Of a stretch of 64,000 bases of DNA, positions 13,973 to 22,246 are shown in pieces. A program made the translations under genes and the position numbers. The notes beneath the pieces are model-generated. The model was not told where the DNA came from and ran no database searches. It saw only the letters and a program-made list of their open reading frames with translations. The stretch's first letter is position 1. The number at the start of each line of letters is the position of its first letter. The stretch comes from a virus: the IMG/VR virus record IMGVR_UViG_3300049434_000014, positions 89,456-153,455 of that record; one strand, 5' to 3'.

Positions 13973-14139
13973 AAGTCGCGATTGCGCCAGGCGGATCGGT
14001 TGTCCCAGATTCGAGACATGTCAAACCAGGCTCGCCCAGTCTCAGCTCGCCAGACACCGATATGATATCCAGAGAACAAACCGAGACCAAGCAGCACGAA
14101 ACCTCCTAAGTGGAGGATGCTGTTTATGAGATCCCACAT
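13969..14139 (-). CDS. Small membrane protein, lone minus-strand gene
   Basis: Reading the minus strand from ATG at 14139 to TAG at 13969 gives 56 residues: a hydrophobic helix at about 5-27 followed by an Arg/Trp-rich tail. GAGGAAAAG lies upstream of the start. The forward strand shows no gene in 13973-14213, and the hydrophobic-then-basic pattern looks coding. It is convergent with the gene at 13790 and divergent from that at 14214. The opposite orientation suggests separate control. Confidence 0.6.
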   Translation of the reverse strand: MWDLINSILHLGGFVLLGLGLFSGYHIGVWRAETGRAWFDMSRIWDNRSAWRNRDF

Positions 14140-14213
14140 GGCTTTTCCTCGATTCCTGTCCTTTGGGTACTACTGTAGCAACGTGTCAAGGTGACTCGTT
14201 ATCGAGGGGTGAC

Positions 14214-14441
14214 ATGATGAGTAGACAAGAAAAGTGGGAAGCACTAAGTAATATTCAGAAAGCGAAGCGTCAGGCCCTAGGCGCGGTATTCTCTGTTTTT
14301 GTGCTGGTGTTCCTGCCCTTCTGGGTGCCCCTGGACGGTATTTTCAAGATCATCTGCGCGGTGATCGTCGGCCTGTTGGGGCTAATACTGGCTTTCCAGG
14401 CTGGTGTGTACTCAAGTTCTACGGACGAGGAGACTAGATAG
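14214..14441 (+). CDS. Two-helix membrane protein
   Basis: 75 residues with two hydrophobic segments (about 25-43 and 47-66), a basic N-terminus and a polar C-terminus, giving a helical hairpin with both ends probably in the cytoplasm. GAGGGGTGAC precedes a double ATG (14214, 14217). Its stop overlaps the next GTG. Function unknown. Confidence 0.65.
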   Translation: MMSRQEKWEALSNIQKAKRQALGAVFSVFVLVFLPFWVPLDGIFKIICAVIVGLLGLILAFQAGVYSSSTDEETR

Positions 14442-14644
14442 TGACTGACTCTGCTGGTCCTTATTACGAGATCGTGGATGAAGACGATGCTGGTGTATCT
14501 GATTTGCCAGTGCAGGAGATTGTTTGGGTGGTCGACCCTGATGCCGACCCAATCGTCCCGTACGCGGGTATGGACCCTGACGAGCCAATCGTGAAGTCTG
14601 CCGATGATGGTCCTGTCGCGGGCAGTGCAGGGGATCTTCCGTGA
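14441..14644 (+). CDS. Small very acidic protein
   Basis: 67 residues with many Asp/Glu and Pro and almost no basic residues, probably disordered. GTG 14441 overlaps the previous stop by one base and its own stop overlaps the next GTG. The composition resembles DNA-mimic or interaction proteins, but there is no specific motif. Confidence 0.6.
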   Translation: MTDSAGPYYEIVDEDDAGVSDLPVQEIVWVVDPDADPIVPYAGMDPDEPIVKSADDGPVAGSAGDLP

Positions 14645-14901
14645 GTACTGCTACAGTGTGTATTCCTGGTACGCGTTCTTATCGCGCGGGTGTGACTCGA
14701 GGTTACGAACGTGCGGAGCGCATGTTTTCCATGGAGGGCTGTGCTCGTATCCCTCATCGTTCTGACGTCCTGAGGGGTCTTCCCTTTTGGGTTGAGGGTC
14801 ATGATGATATTGAGAAGTATCTTGACGGGTATGCGTTAGGATTTGCACGTCGAGTGTCCGGTCATTGGCCAAACGGTATGTTGAGGACTTTCAATGAGTG
14901 A
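14641..14901 (+). CDS. Hypothetical protein
   Basis: 86 residues, Arg/Gly-rich with alternating aromatic residues; no Cys pairs or membrane segment. GTG 14641 and the stop both overlap neighbours, so 14214-15457 is one coupled operon. No family recognised. Confidence 0.65.
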   Translation: MSTATVCIPGTRSYRAGVTRGYERAERMFSMEGCARIPHRSDVLRGLPFWVEGHDDIEKYLDGYALGFARRVSGHWPNGMLRTFNE

Positions 14902-15457
14902 ACCTGTGCTTGATACACGTGATTACAATGCTGAGATGAATGAGCTTATTTCAGAGAAGATTCCTGCTGATGGGGATTTCATTCCTTCGCTGGCTGCGTG
15001 GAGCATCGTCTCAGCTCTCACCGAGACTGATCCTGAGCTTCTCGACGGTTGGCTGCGTTTGCACGCGAAGTCGTTTCTTACGGAGTTGATGCGTGCTCAG
15101 CTTCGTTCTCATCGTGCTCGGGTTCGGTCTAGTGCGAAGGCGACGGCGTTTTCGTCTGCTGCTAAGCGCTTTGAGAAAAACGGTGACCTCGCCGAGCTGG
15201 GCGGGTGGATGAAGATTCGGTATGTAGTCGATGATCAGAGTACGCAGCGTTGTCTTGGCGATATGGATCGTAATGATCTGAATTTCGTTGCTTCACGGTA
15301 TAGTCGGACGGCTCAGACTCTGTTGCTCGAGGAGGCGTTTCATCGCGCGCTAGCATCGCGGGTGGGTAGTCTGAAGGTCAGTGAGGTTTTCACTGAGGAG
15401 CAGATTAGCGCGATGTATCGTAATCTGAGTGGCAATACGCATACTGCTACTGCCTGA
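14894..15457 (+). CDS. Conserved-looking phage hypothetical protein
   Basis: 187 residues, mostly helical. The second half has a WMKIRYVVDD block and a helix with regularly spaced aromatic residues (FVASRYS, EEAFHRAL). I have an impression of similar proteins in actinobacteriophages but no function. Last gene before array 3, whose first core overlaps its TGA stop. Confidence 0.65.
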   Translation: MSEPVLDTRDYNAEMNELISEKIPADGDFIPSLAAWSIVSALTETDPELLDGWLRLHAKSFLTELMRAQLRSHRARVRSSAKATAFSSAAKRFEKNGDLAELGGWMKIRYVVDDQSTQRCLGDMDRNDLNFVASRYSRTAQTLLLEEAFHRALASRVGSLKVSEVFTEEQISAMYRNLSGNTHTATA

Positions 15458-15795
15458 CTTACCAAGACCAGTCACGGCTCATCCGTTCGATACCGTTCCG
15501 ACATGTCTAGCCTCATCCCGTCAAGTCTTGCCATTGCCGACACGTCTAAGCACGTCTATTCACGTCCGACATTCCAAGGCCAGTCGCGTCGCGTTGGGCC
15601 ATATCGCTTCCTTTCCGACTACGCACTTCTGCCCATAACTATTCACGGCGACTTCCCGTATCAGGCCAAGTCGAGCCGTTTCGACTACACACTTCTCGCC
15701 GCGCCTAGTCGGGACCGACTTCACAAGCCGGATCGTGACAGGTCAGTTCGAGACCGACTGGGCTATCCGAATCGTTTCTCATCCGACAATGTCAG
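15456..15795 (+). repeat. GAC-core array 3
   Basis: Non-coding C/T-rich stretch with cores including GACTTACC at the stop of the previous gene, GACACGTC, GACATTCC, GACTACGC, GACTTCCC, GACTACAC, GACCGACT and GACAATGTC as the last unit. Units are looser than in arrays 2 and 5. The array ends nine bases before the gene at 15805. Confidence 0.75.
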
Positions 15796-15804
15796 GAGTG
15801 TCTA

Positions 15805-16119
15805 GTGACTATCTCTGCTCAAGAGATTCTTAACTTGCCGATGCAGTCTAACGATGCGCAGGCAGCTACAGTTGGAGAATACTTGGTTGCACTTGTTAGA
15901 GAAGTGTGGAGATTAAATGAGAATTTTAGCGGTAAGAGACCGTTTGGGAACAGTGGATGGCATTACGAGCTTTACGCACCGTTGGTGAGAGCAGGTTTAG
16001 TTGACGGGCTCACTAATGAGGATGGAGAGATTGAAGTTACTGATGGACGCAGGGCTGATGCGTTGATTGATTTGGCCATCTTGGGGCTCTGGAAGCCCAG
16101 CGCGGAGAGCACGCAATAG
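15805..16119 (+). CDS. Hypothetical protein
   Basis: 104 residues, soluble, helical N-terminus and acidic C-terminal half. GTG 15805 is preceded by AGGAGTGTCTA. Monocistronic between array 3 and a strong terminator. No family. Confidence 0.65.
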   Translation: MTISAQEILNLPMQSNDAQAATVGEYLVALVREVWRLNENFSGKRPFGNSGWHYELYAPLVRAGLVDGLTNEDGEIEVTDGRRADALIDLAILGLWKPSAESTQ

Positions 16120-16130
16120 TCACGGATCGC

Positions 16131-16173
16131 AACCACCTCAGCTCCCATCCGTTATCTGGGTGCTGAGGTGGTT
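16131..16173. terminator. Strong hairpin terminator
   Basis: AACCACCTCAGC (16131-16142) pairs with GCTGAGGTGGTT (16162-16173), and CCCA/TGGG extend the stem inward. TTTTGCGTT follows. Confidence 0.85.
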
Positions 16174-16204
16174 TTGCGTTGTCCCCTATTTTTGAGGAGA
16201 GACT

Positions 16205-16639
16205 GTGCTTGCTTACCGTAGGACGGTGCTCGCGGTGGTGAGTACTGCGACGCTTGGTGTGTCTTCTCTGCTGGCCGCTCCTGCCTTCGCTGATGACCCA
16301 TCGCTGCCTGGTGTGCCCAATCCCCCGTCGTGCACGAACCCGCTGCCGCTGCGGGGCAGTGAGGTCCCGATCTGTGTGACGGTCAATAACCCTCCCGACA
16401 ATGAGGGTGGCGTGAAGGCTCGCGTTCGGGTCGGAGACGTCTTGTGTGTGAAGGTCGACGCTCTTACCGAGCGTAAGACTGCTGACGCTCGCGTGATTCT
16501 GCCGTGCCCGATTCACTATGTTCCTGTGCCAGTTCCGGTGGAGGTGACTCCCGAGCCTGCTCCTGTCGAGACTCCTGAGCCCGCTCCTGTTGCACAGGCT
16601 CCTGAGATTGTACAGGCTCATTTGCCTGTTACGAATTAA
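16205..16639 (+). CDS. Secreted Pro-rich hypothetical protein
   Basis: 144 residues. A signal peptide is clear: basic start, hydrophobic core (about 7-24) and an AFA-DD cleavage site near residue 29. The mature part has four Cys (probably two disulfides) and a C-terminal tail of repeated Pro/Glu/Ala/Val. It would act outside the cell membrane, for example in superinfection exclusion or cell-wall interaction. GAGGAGAG precedes GTG 16205; terminators flank the gene on both sides. Confidence 0.7.
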   Translation: MLAYRRTVLAVVSTATLGVSSLLAAPAFADDPSLPGVPNPPSCTNPLPLRGSEVPICVTVNNPPDNEGGVKARVRVGDVLCVKVDALTERKTADARVILPCPIHYVPVPVPVEVTPEPAPVETPEPAPVAQAPEIVQAHLPVTN

Positions 16640-16652
16640 TTCGTTTTCCACT

Positions 16653-16692
16653 GAAAGGCCCGTCCCTTTGCGCTAAGAGGGACGGGCCTTTC
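16653..16692. terminator. Strong hairpin terminator
   Basis: GAAAGGCCCGTCCC (16653-16666) with GGGACGGGCCTTTC (16679-16692), 14 perfect pairs. Confidence 0.85.
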
Positions 16693-16696
16693 GCCT

Positions 16697-16706
16697 GGGT
16701 AGTACT
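16697..16706 (+). promoter_or_regulatory. GGGTAGTACT promoter
   Basis: TAGTAC (16700-16705) directly after a terminator. The predicted leader (about 60 bases) contains an ATGGG/CCCAT hairpin and an AGGAGG ribosome site before GTG 16773. Confidence 0.55.
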
Positions 16707-16772
16707 CGGTATGGGATTCCGGTCTGTGGATACCCCATGTCTCGATGAAAAATACATCCAGGAGGAATACTC

Positions 16773-17531
16773 GTGACGGTTTCTACTTCGGCTCCTGTCA
16801 GTGTGTTTGCAAAGTACCGTGATGTCACGTGGCCTTATAGGTATGAGGGCACTCTGCACATCGATACCATTGCTGGAGGCATTCCTTCTGACGAGAAGGT
16901 TGCTGAGGCATGGTTACGTACGAAGTTGGAGAACAAAGACGACCTCATTCGTGAGGCCGTTGCTGAGACGATGGCCGCTCGCGGTGTCGGTAAGGAAGAG
17001 GCGGCACAGATCGTCGCTTCGATGAAGCACTTCACTGGTTTTAAGCGTGACAGCAATGGGCTATACATCGAAGGTCGTCAGCTGAAAGCGGCGATCAAGG
17101 AAGCGGCGATGATTGCTGTCGCCGCTGAGCGGATTCCCCTGCGCGGGTGGGGTGTTACCTCGAAGTACCTTAAGGGTTTCGTCGCGGAACACATCATGGT
17201 TGTCGATGACATCTTGTACTTGAAGGTGGACGGCACTCCTGCAAAGGAAGCTACTGGAATCACTCAGCAGTTCGTTCACACCCAGTACGGTTCGGCTCCG
17301 CACTACAAGGAGTTCGTGTCCGGTGCTACCATTGATTTCACGGTGATTACGGACTTCTTCTTCACCGAGGAGCATTGGATGCACATCTGGGCTACGGGTG
17401 AGCAGGAAGGGATCGGTGCCTCGCGCTCTGGCGGGTTCGGTCGCTACGTGGTTACTCGGTGGAATTTGGTGACTTCCCCACCAAAGAAGAAGGCTCCTGC
17501 CAAGGAGAAGGAAGCGGCTGCAGTTAGGTAG
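16773..17531 (+). CDS. RAMP-like conserved phage protein
   Basis: 252 residues from GTG 16773 with a strong AGGAGG. Blocks include YEGTLHIDTIAGG near residue 28, GLYIEGRQLKAAIKEA near 97, and IGASRSGGFGRYVV near 224, followed by a Lys-rich tail. The last block resembles the glycine-rich loop of RAMP-fold proteins such as Cas7 (G-x-S-x-G-x-G). I believe related proteins occur in other actinobacteriophages without assigned function. A relation to CRISPR proteins would be structural only; no cas neighbours or repeats are present. RNA binding is an inference. Confidence 0.6.
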   Translation: MTVSTSAPVSVFAKYRDVTWPYRYEGTLHIDTIAGGIPSDEKVAEAWLRTKLENKDDLIREAVAETMAARGVGKEEAAQIVASMKHFTGFKRDSNGLYIEGRQLKAAIKEAAMIAVAAERIPLRGWGVTSKYLKGFVAEHIMVVDDILYLKVDGTPAKEATGITQQFVHTQYGSAPHYKEFVSGATIDFTVITDFFFTEEHWMHIWATGEQEGIGASRSGGFGRYVVTRWNLVTSPPKKKAPAKEKEAAAVR

Positions 17532-17540
17532 TGGTCTGGC

Positions 17541-17592
17541 GGCGCGTCTGGGTACGATGGCAGAGACAAGCCAAGCCGCATCCAGACGCGCC
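17541..17592. terminator. Hairpin after the RAMP-like gene
   Basis: GGCGCGTCTGG (17541-17551) and CCAGACGCGCC (17582-17592), 11 perfect pairs around a 30-base loop. It may terminate transcription or mark the edge of array 4. Confidence 0.5.
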
Positions 17593-17598
17593 ACCGCG

Positions 17599-17870
17599 CT
17601 TCGACTATTCGTGTCAGATCTATCCATCTCCTTCGACCAGCCGTGTCGCGATCATGTCGCTTCCTAGTCCTTTCGACCTGTCGCTACGTTGCGCTTCTTG
17701 GCATATCCACACCGACCATGCGCGCCGCGACCTTACAAATCCTCTCGCCCTGACGAGTCTCCACGCGGCTCTACAATACTCATCATTCTGACAAGTCTTC
17801 ACGCGGCTCTACAATACTCATCATTCTGACTAGCCAAACCGGTACATACCATTTCGCACGACTGAGGACT
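17599..17870 (+). repeat. GAC-core array 4 with a 38-bp duplication
   Basis: Cores GACTATTC, GACCAGCC, GACCTGTC, GACCATGC, GACGAGTC, GACAAGTC and GACTAGCC in C/T-rich sequence. Two copies of a 31-base string beginning CACGCGGCTCTAC (17762-17792 and 17800-17830) are identical and offset by 38 bases, showing recent duplication of one unit. The array ends at the start of the DnaX-like gene. Confidence 0.8.
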
Positions 17871-17871
17871 A

Positions 17872-18993
17872 ATGTCTACTGAGCCTTGGACTTTACGATA
17901 CCGACCACGCAAGTTTTCTGATGTTACTGGTCAGAAGGCGGTTCGGTTGGTGCTGCAGCGAATGGTCGTCACGGGTGACGTCCGCTCAGCTTTGCTGTTT
18001 CATGGTTCACACGGTTCAGGTAAGACTTCCATGGCACGGATACTTGCTGCCGCTTTGAATTGCGAAGCTGAGGATCCCGCTGCTCGCCCGTGCGGTGTGT
18101 GTGCGATTTGCGATTCGACAGCGCATGGCCGGTCTGCTGATGTCACGGAAATCGATGCTGCATCGTCCGGGCTCGCTGCGGATATGCGCGCGTTGCGCGA
18201 GACGGTGCGTTTCGCTGCTCAGGCTCGCTATCGTGTGGTGATCCTCGATGAGTGTCACGCTATGTCGCCTACGGGCTTTCAGACTTTGTTGAAGACTTTA
18301 GAGGAGCCTCCTGCCAACACGGTGATCATTCTCGTGACTACTGTCCTCGACAAGGTTCCGGACACGATCGTGTCTCGGTGTTTGTCGTTGGAGTTTCGTC
18401 GGTTGACGGAAGAGCAGATCGCTGGTCGACTGGCTCAGATCTCTGAGGCTGAGGGCCTTGAGCTGGCCCCTGCGCTTGCCAGGTCGGTTGCTGCCCGCTC
18501 GAGGGGGATCGCCCGTGACGCTGTCTCTCTGCTTGAGCAATGTGCTCTTGTGCGTGTACGGACTCCTGAGCAGCTGGCGGTTTTACTAGGCGACGATGAC
18601 CATGGGATCGCGATCCTGCGTGCGCTGGTCGGTCCTCCTGGTCATATGTCGCCAGGAGCCAATCACCCCTCAGATTTTTCTGTGGCATTCGGGTGTATTG
18701 AGAGCGCTCTGGCCACCTTGCCCTCACCGGGTGAGGTGGTGGCCGCGCTCGTGCGGACGCTGAAGCGGTTGCTGATTTTGACCTCTGGCGGGGATGGATC
18801 TTTCATGCATCCTCCTAGTACTGCGGGCGAAGTGGCTCTAGCTGGGCTTTTGGACTCAGCACGGTGTGTTACCGCGATGAGAGTAGTTTGGGAGTATTAT
18901 TCTAAAGTCGCACCGGTTGCTGATGCTTATGCAGCTATGGATCTTTTGGTAACGCTTTTGAGTCAGGCTCTTAAGTCGTCTTCTCGTACGTAG
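17872..18993 (+). CDS. dnaX: DnaX-like clamp loader subunit (DNA polymerase III gamma)
   Basis: 373 residues. LRYRPRKFSDVTGQ at the N-terminus, Walker A GSHGSGKTS (46-54), four zinc Cys (64, 74, 77, 80), Walker B VILDECH (about 123-129) and the SRC motif (168-170) are all diagnostic of the gamma/tau ATPase. The length fits gamma without the tau tail. It should load a sliding clamp for phage replication; no clamp or polymerase gene is in the window, so it probably works with products encoded elsewhere or with host parts. It stands alone behind array 4. Confidence 0.9.
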   Translation: MSTEPWTLRYRPRKFSDVTGQKAVRLVLQRMVVTGDVRSALLFHGSHGSGKTSMARILAAALNCEAEDPAARPCGVCAICDSTAHGRSADVTEIDAASSGLAADMRALRETVRFAAQARYRVVILDECHAMSPTGFQTLLKTLEEPPANTVIILVTTVLDKVPDTIVSRCLSLEFRRLTEEQIAGRLAQISEAEGLELAPALARSVAARSRGIARDAVSLLEQCALVRVRTPEQLAVLLGDDDHGIAILRALVGPPGHMSPGANHPSDFSVAFGCIESALATLPSPGEVVAALVRTLKRLLILTSGGDGSFMHPPSTAGEVALAGLLDSARCVTAMRVVWEYYSKVAPVADAYAAMDLLVTLLSQALKSSSRT

Positions 18994-19066
18994 TCGACTA
19001 ATCCCTATCACTTCGCTACTACTCTGATCGTCTCCGACGTTTCTTTGGCGTGTCGAACATTGCTGT

Positions 19067-19570
19067 GTGACGCAGCTTTATCCGGTACCTGATCAGGACA
19101 ATCTGCCTGTCTTGCAGGACCCTGACGCGACCGCGTTTGATGAGCTTCCTGAGACGATGTGGAATCTTCCCGCTGCTATTGCGGATGATTCCATGCGGGA
19201 TTTGCACGCGCAGCTCATTCGTGGGTTGCGTCGTGATGCTGCGCATTTGCCTACGGGCACGCTGCAGAGCATGCAGCTGGAGCGCATTGCGTATTACTAC
19301 ATCTTGATTCGCTACCGTGATCACACAAACACGTGGTCTTCTCCACGTGACCGGTTGGCGACTTATAAGTTATGGCGTGATCTATCGTCTGACTTTAATT
19401 CTGTGGCGTACGGAAATAAGATCTCTCCTGAGGATCTCCATGCCATTGTTGCTTCTCATACTGCCAAGCTTGTGGCGGGCGTTTTGCGCTCTATGCCGCA
19501 CAATGAGGCACGACCTCTCTACGCGAAGTTCGCCGCAGCCCTGGACTCCTCCCCAGCCGCCAGCGAGTGA
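19067..19570 (+). CDS. Hypothetical protein, possible small terminase
   Basis: 167 residues, helical, with a hydrophobic/charged centre (LRRDAAHLPTGTLQSMQLERIAYYYI split over about 53-82). Two isolated GAC cores (18996, 19036) lie between it and the dnaX-like gene. Its place at the head of the structural module and its helical make-up would suit a small terminase subunit, but no DNA-binding motif is clear. GTG 19067 has only a weak ribosome site. Confidence 0.55.
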   Translation: MTQLYPVPDQDNLPVLQDPDATAFDELPETMWNLPAAIADDSMRDLHAQLIRGLRRDAAHLPTGTLQSMQLERIAYYYILIRYRDHTNTWSSPRDRLATYKLWRDLSSDFNSVAYGNKISPEDLHAIVASHTAKLVAGVLRSMPHNEARPLYAKFAAALDSSPAASE

Positions 19571-19631
19571 TCCCGAATATTCAGGTGTCCTGAGCATTCT
19601 TTTTGAGCCACCGACCCCGCGAGGTATTGAC

Positions 19632-20183
19632 ATGACCCGAGGGGGAGATATCGTTCGCGATACGACAGAAGATCGACGCATTGCTTTGGCACATGCTGTC
19701 GCTCTGCACACTCCCAGATTTAAGGGGAGTGAAAGTAATAACAAGGCTGTTCGTCTGACAGCCTCGGAGTTGTTTAACTTTTTGTCTGGGCCGGTTGCTA
19801 TGCGGCTCACTATCGGACCGGTGCTTGATCAGATCACCGGCCTTCCAACAGGAACAACAGTAGGAGGACCAGTGACTCAGCTTCGCGATACCGAGCAGTT
19901 CAGCTTGAGCGTTGATGTTTCCGATGCAAAGGGCGCTGCGATTGGCGACCAGCCAGGCATTGAAGATGACATCAGCTGGACCGTAGACAATGGTGACGTA
20001 GCGACTCTGCAGGTTAGTGCGGATTCTCGCGAGTGCACCGTCGTCGCGGGCACGGTGGGCTCTGCCGTTGTGACTGTGGCTTTGGGTGAGTTGTTTGCCA
20101 CCTTGGCCGTCGATGTCATTCCGGGTTCGGCTTCGGTCCTGACGATCAATGAGGGTCCGATCGAGCCGCAGCCGTCTGTGTGA
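19632..20183 (+). CDS. Protein with Ig-like C-terminal domain
   Basis: 183 residues. The N-terminal third is helical; residues about 85-175 alternate hydrophobic and polar with a WTVDNGDVATL block and read as a bacterial Ig-like (BIG2-type) beta sandwich. Such domains decorate phage capsids or tails. ATG 19632 follows GAGGT; an earlier non-ATG start cannot be excluded. Confidence 0.6.
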   Translation: MTRGGDIVRDTTEDRRIALAHAVALHTPRFKGSESNNKAVRLTASELFNFLSGPVAMRLTIGPVLDQITGLPTGTTVGGPVTQLRDTEQFSLSVDVSDAKGAAIGDQPGIEDDISWTVDNGDVATLQVSADSRECTVVAGTVGSAVVTVALGELFATLAVDVIPGSASVLTINEGPIEPQPSV

Positions 20184-20220
20184 TCGTGTTATCCAGGTAG
20201 CGAGAGGAGGGGTGTGGACG

Positions 20221-20559
20221 GTGCGTTATCGCCGAGATGTACCACGTGACGATACTGATATTAATTCAGTGGTCGAGCATGTTCGGATGCACTTGGCTGG
20301 TGCCGTCTCCCACAACGACGACCCTTCTGATCGCCTTGCTGACGTCACCGTCGAGGTTCTCGACCACCTCGACGGTGACGTTGGTCAGCTCTCTGTGATT
20401 GGTGAGATTGACGGGGAGCCGGACGCGCCTTACTTGTATCCGGATTTTGATCCTTCTGCAGACCATCCTGAGATTGTGTTCGTTCCGTTCGAGCAGCCTG
20501 ATCTGGGCCGGTTTGCCGACCATAGTGAGGGAGGCCGTCATGAGCGTTGGCTTCGCTAA
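20221..20559 (+). CDS. Acidic hypothetical protein
   Basis: 112 residues, strongly acidic (many Asp), with no Cys or membrane segment. GAGAGGAGG upstream supports GTG 20221, though GTG 20212 is in frame too. The end overlaps the endolysin gene by 20 bases. Possibly a virion or lysis accessory protein; no family recognised. Confidence 0.6.
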   Translation: MRYRRDVPRDDTDINSVVEHVRMHLAGAVSHNDDPSDRLADVTVEVLDHLDGDVGQLSVIGEIDGEPDAPYLYPDFDPSADHPEIVFVPFEQPDLGRFADHSEGGRHERWLR

Positions 20560-21478
20560 TGCTGTAGCGGACGGACTTCGACATAATGGTGTTGTTGTGT
20601 CGTTTGAGCCTGGCTGGGAGACTCGAGGCAACGGGTACACGTTTCCTAATGGCCGTCCGCAGGGATTGATAACTCACCACACAGGTTCAGATTACGGCAC
20701 TGGACTTTCTATTCTTGTTAATGGCCGTTCTGACTTGGATCCACCACTGTGCAATTGCTGCACCTATCCTGATGGTCGGATTCACATCATTGCGGCTCAA
20801 CCAGCTAATCATGCTGGCGCGGCTGCGGGTAAGTCTCTCGGCCCGTTCACTCCCGGTGGATTGTTCAATCCTCGGGTGTGGGGCAACGAGGTTATGTACC
20901 CAGGTACTTTGCCGTGGACGAAACAGCAGTATCGTTCGGCTCGTGTACTCGGTGCTGTTATTTGTGGAATTCTCGGATACAAAGATGCTGAGCATGTTCG
21001 TGGGCATTATGAGACCTCCGGCGAGGGTAAGTGGGATCCGGGCATTGGTCAGGGTTCCGGTCTGAGTTTTCCCATGGCTGTGTTCCGATCTGAGACGTGG
21101 TCGGCTGTTGCTCATGAAATATCAGAAGTAGGCTACGAGGAGGATGAGATGATTCCTTTCGAGATCTCCGGTAAGGGACGAAAGGTAATCATTTGTCCTA
21201 CCGGATCAATGGCTGCTAATAACCGCAGGGCTTGGTTGTCGGCCGCGTGTGCTGCGGTAAACGGGCCAGCTTGGATTCAGGTTTATGCACAGGGGGCTAC
21301 TGATGGTATTAATCCATGGCGGTGGACAGAGAAGGAATTGACGCCTTCTCCACAGAATCTTGTGAAGCGAGTAGTTGAACCGTTAAAGGACAAGACGACT
21401 CACTTGGTTGTGTCGTGGGATCTCACTAACTGCCCTGAGGGTGGTTCTCTGTTGCTGGAGACATTGCCAGGTGTCTGA
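20540..21478 (+). CDS. Endolysin, N-acetylmuramoyl-L-alanine amidase
   Basis: 312 residues. The Amidase_2 / PGRP fold is shown by ITHHTGS with H46, HVRGHYETS with H156 and KWDPG with D167, the expected zinc ligands. It cuts the amide bond between muramic acid and the stem peptide. Residues about 190-312 form a separate C-terminal region with two Cys and repeated Trp, probably a wall-binding domain of unknown type. GGAGG precedes ATG 20540. No LysB-like mycolate esterase is seen. The gene lies before the terminase instead of next to the membrane proteins at 47.9-50.2 kb. Confidence 0.85.
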   Translation: MSVGFANAVADGLRHNGVVVSFEPGWETRGNGYTFPNGRPQGLITHHTGSDYGTGLSILVNGRSDLDPPLCNCCTYPDGRIHIIAAQPANHAGAAAGKSLGPFTPGGLFNPRVWGNEVMYPGTLPWTKQQYRSARVLGAVICGILGYKDAEHVRGHYETSGEGKWDPGIGQGSGLSFPMAVFRSETWSAVAHEISEVGYEEDEMIPFEISGKGRKVIICPTGSMAANNRRAWLSAACAAVNGPAWIQVYAQGATDGINPWRWTEKELTPSPQNLVKRVVEPLKDKTTHLVVSWDLTNCPEGGSLLLETLPGV

Positions 21479-21525
21479 GGTCGAATCCTTTGAGTAGGTC
21501 CCCTTTGCGAGGAGTGATATACAAG

Positions 21526-21858
21526 ATGGCTGAGTCAACCCGTAGGGCTGGTACCCCTACCAATACTTCTTCTGTTCGTGCGCACGATGATTCATCCGAA
21601 GAGCGTACTTCGCTGCGCAAGGATGAGGACAAGCCAAAGCCTCTTGCGGAGCGGACGTTTGAGGATCACTTTGGCGAGACTGCTGAATTGCAGGATCATC
21701 GTGTCTTTGACAAGACTGTGTTGGTCGAGCGCGAAGGCGTTACCGTGATGACGGATAGTCCTCGTGAGGGGGATCTGCCGCTCGGGATCGCTCAGGAGAT
21801 TAAGGCGCAGGAGCAGGTCGAGGATCAGAAGAAGGAGACTCGCCGCTCTAATGGCTGA
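21526..21858 (+). CDS. Charged hypothetical protein
   Basis: 110 residues rich in Glu, Asp, Lys and Arg, Ser/Thr-rich at the start and a Glu/Lys helix at the end; likely partly disordered. ATG 21526 was chosen; TTG 21490 and GTG 21514 are in-frame alternatives. It overlaps the next gene. Unknown. Confidence 0.6.
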   Translation: MAESTRRAGTPTNTSSVRAHDDSSEERTSLRKDEDKPKPLAERTFEDHFGETAELQDHRVFDKTVLVEREGVTVMTDSPREGDLPLGIAQEIKAQEQVEDQKKETRRSNG

Positions 21859-22234
21859 TCTCGCTGCGGCGCTGGAGAAGTTGACTGCGGTCGCTTCTCC
21901 AGCTATGTCATACAATACCGACCTGATTCGTCAGGCTTGGAATACTGTGACGCGCAAGCGTAGAAACGATGCTATTGCTAGCTCATCTTCACCGGAGCCG
22001 ATTCCGTATTCTTATGTGGACCAGTTGTGGTCAGATCACATCATTGTGCGCTTGGATGACGATAGCAGTATCAGTGGCTATCTGCGTGTGCCTTTCACGG
22101 TGAATGCACCGGGCGTTGGTATCGAAGATGTGGTGTTCGGGACACCAGAGAAGGTACGTGAGGTGTTTGTCGCTGCTTCGGCGCGTAGTCGTGAGCAGTC
22201 GTTGAATCGAGTTTTACTGGCTGCTAGCGATTAG
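21851..22234 (+). CDS. Hypothetical protein upstream of the packaging genes
   Basis: 127 residues: an N-terminal Ala-rich helix, a basic stretch near 38-42, a beta-rich middle and a final Arg/Ala helix. The position before the packaging genes is suggestive of a structural role but no family is recognised. Confidence 0.65.
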   Translation: MADLAAALEKLTAVASPAMSYNTDLIRQAWNTVTRKRRNDAIASSSSPEPIPYSYVDQLWSDHIIVRLDDDSSISGYLRVPFTVNAPGVGIEDVVFGTPEKVREVFVAASARSREQSLNRVLLAASD

Positions 22235-22246
22235 AGGGATCCACCC

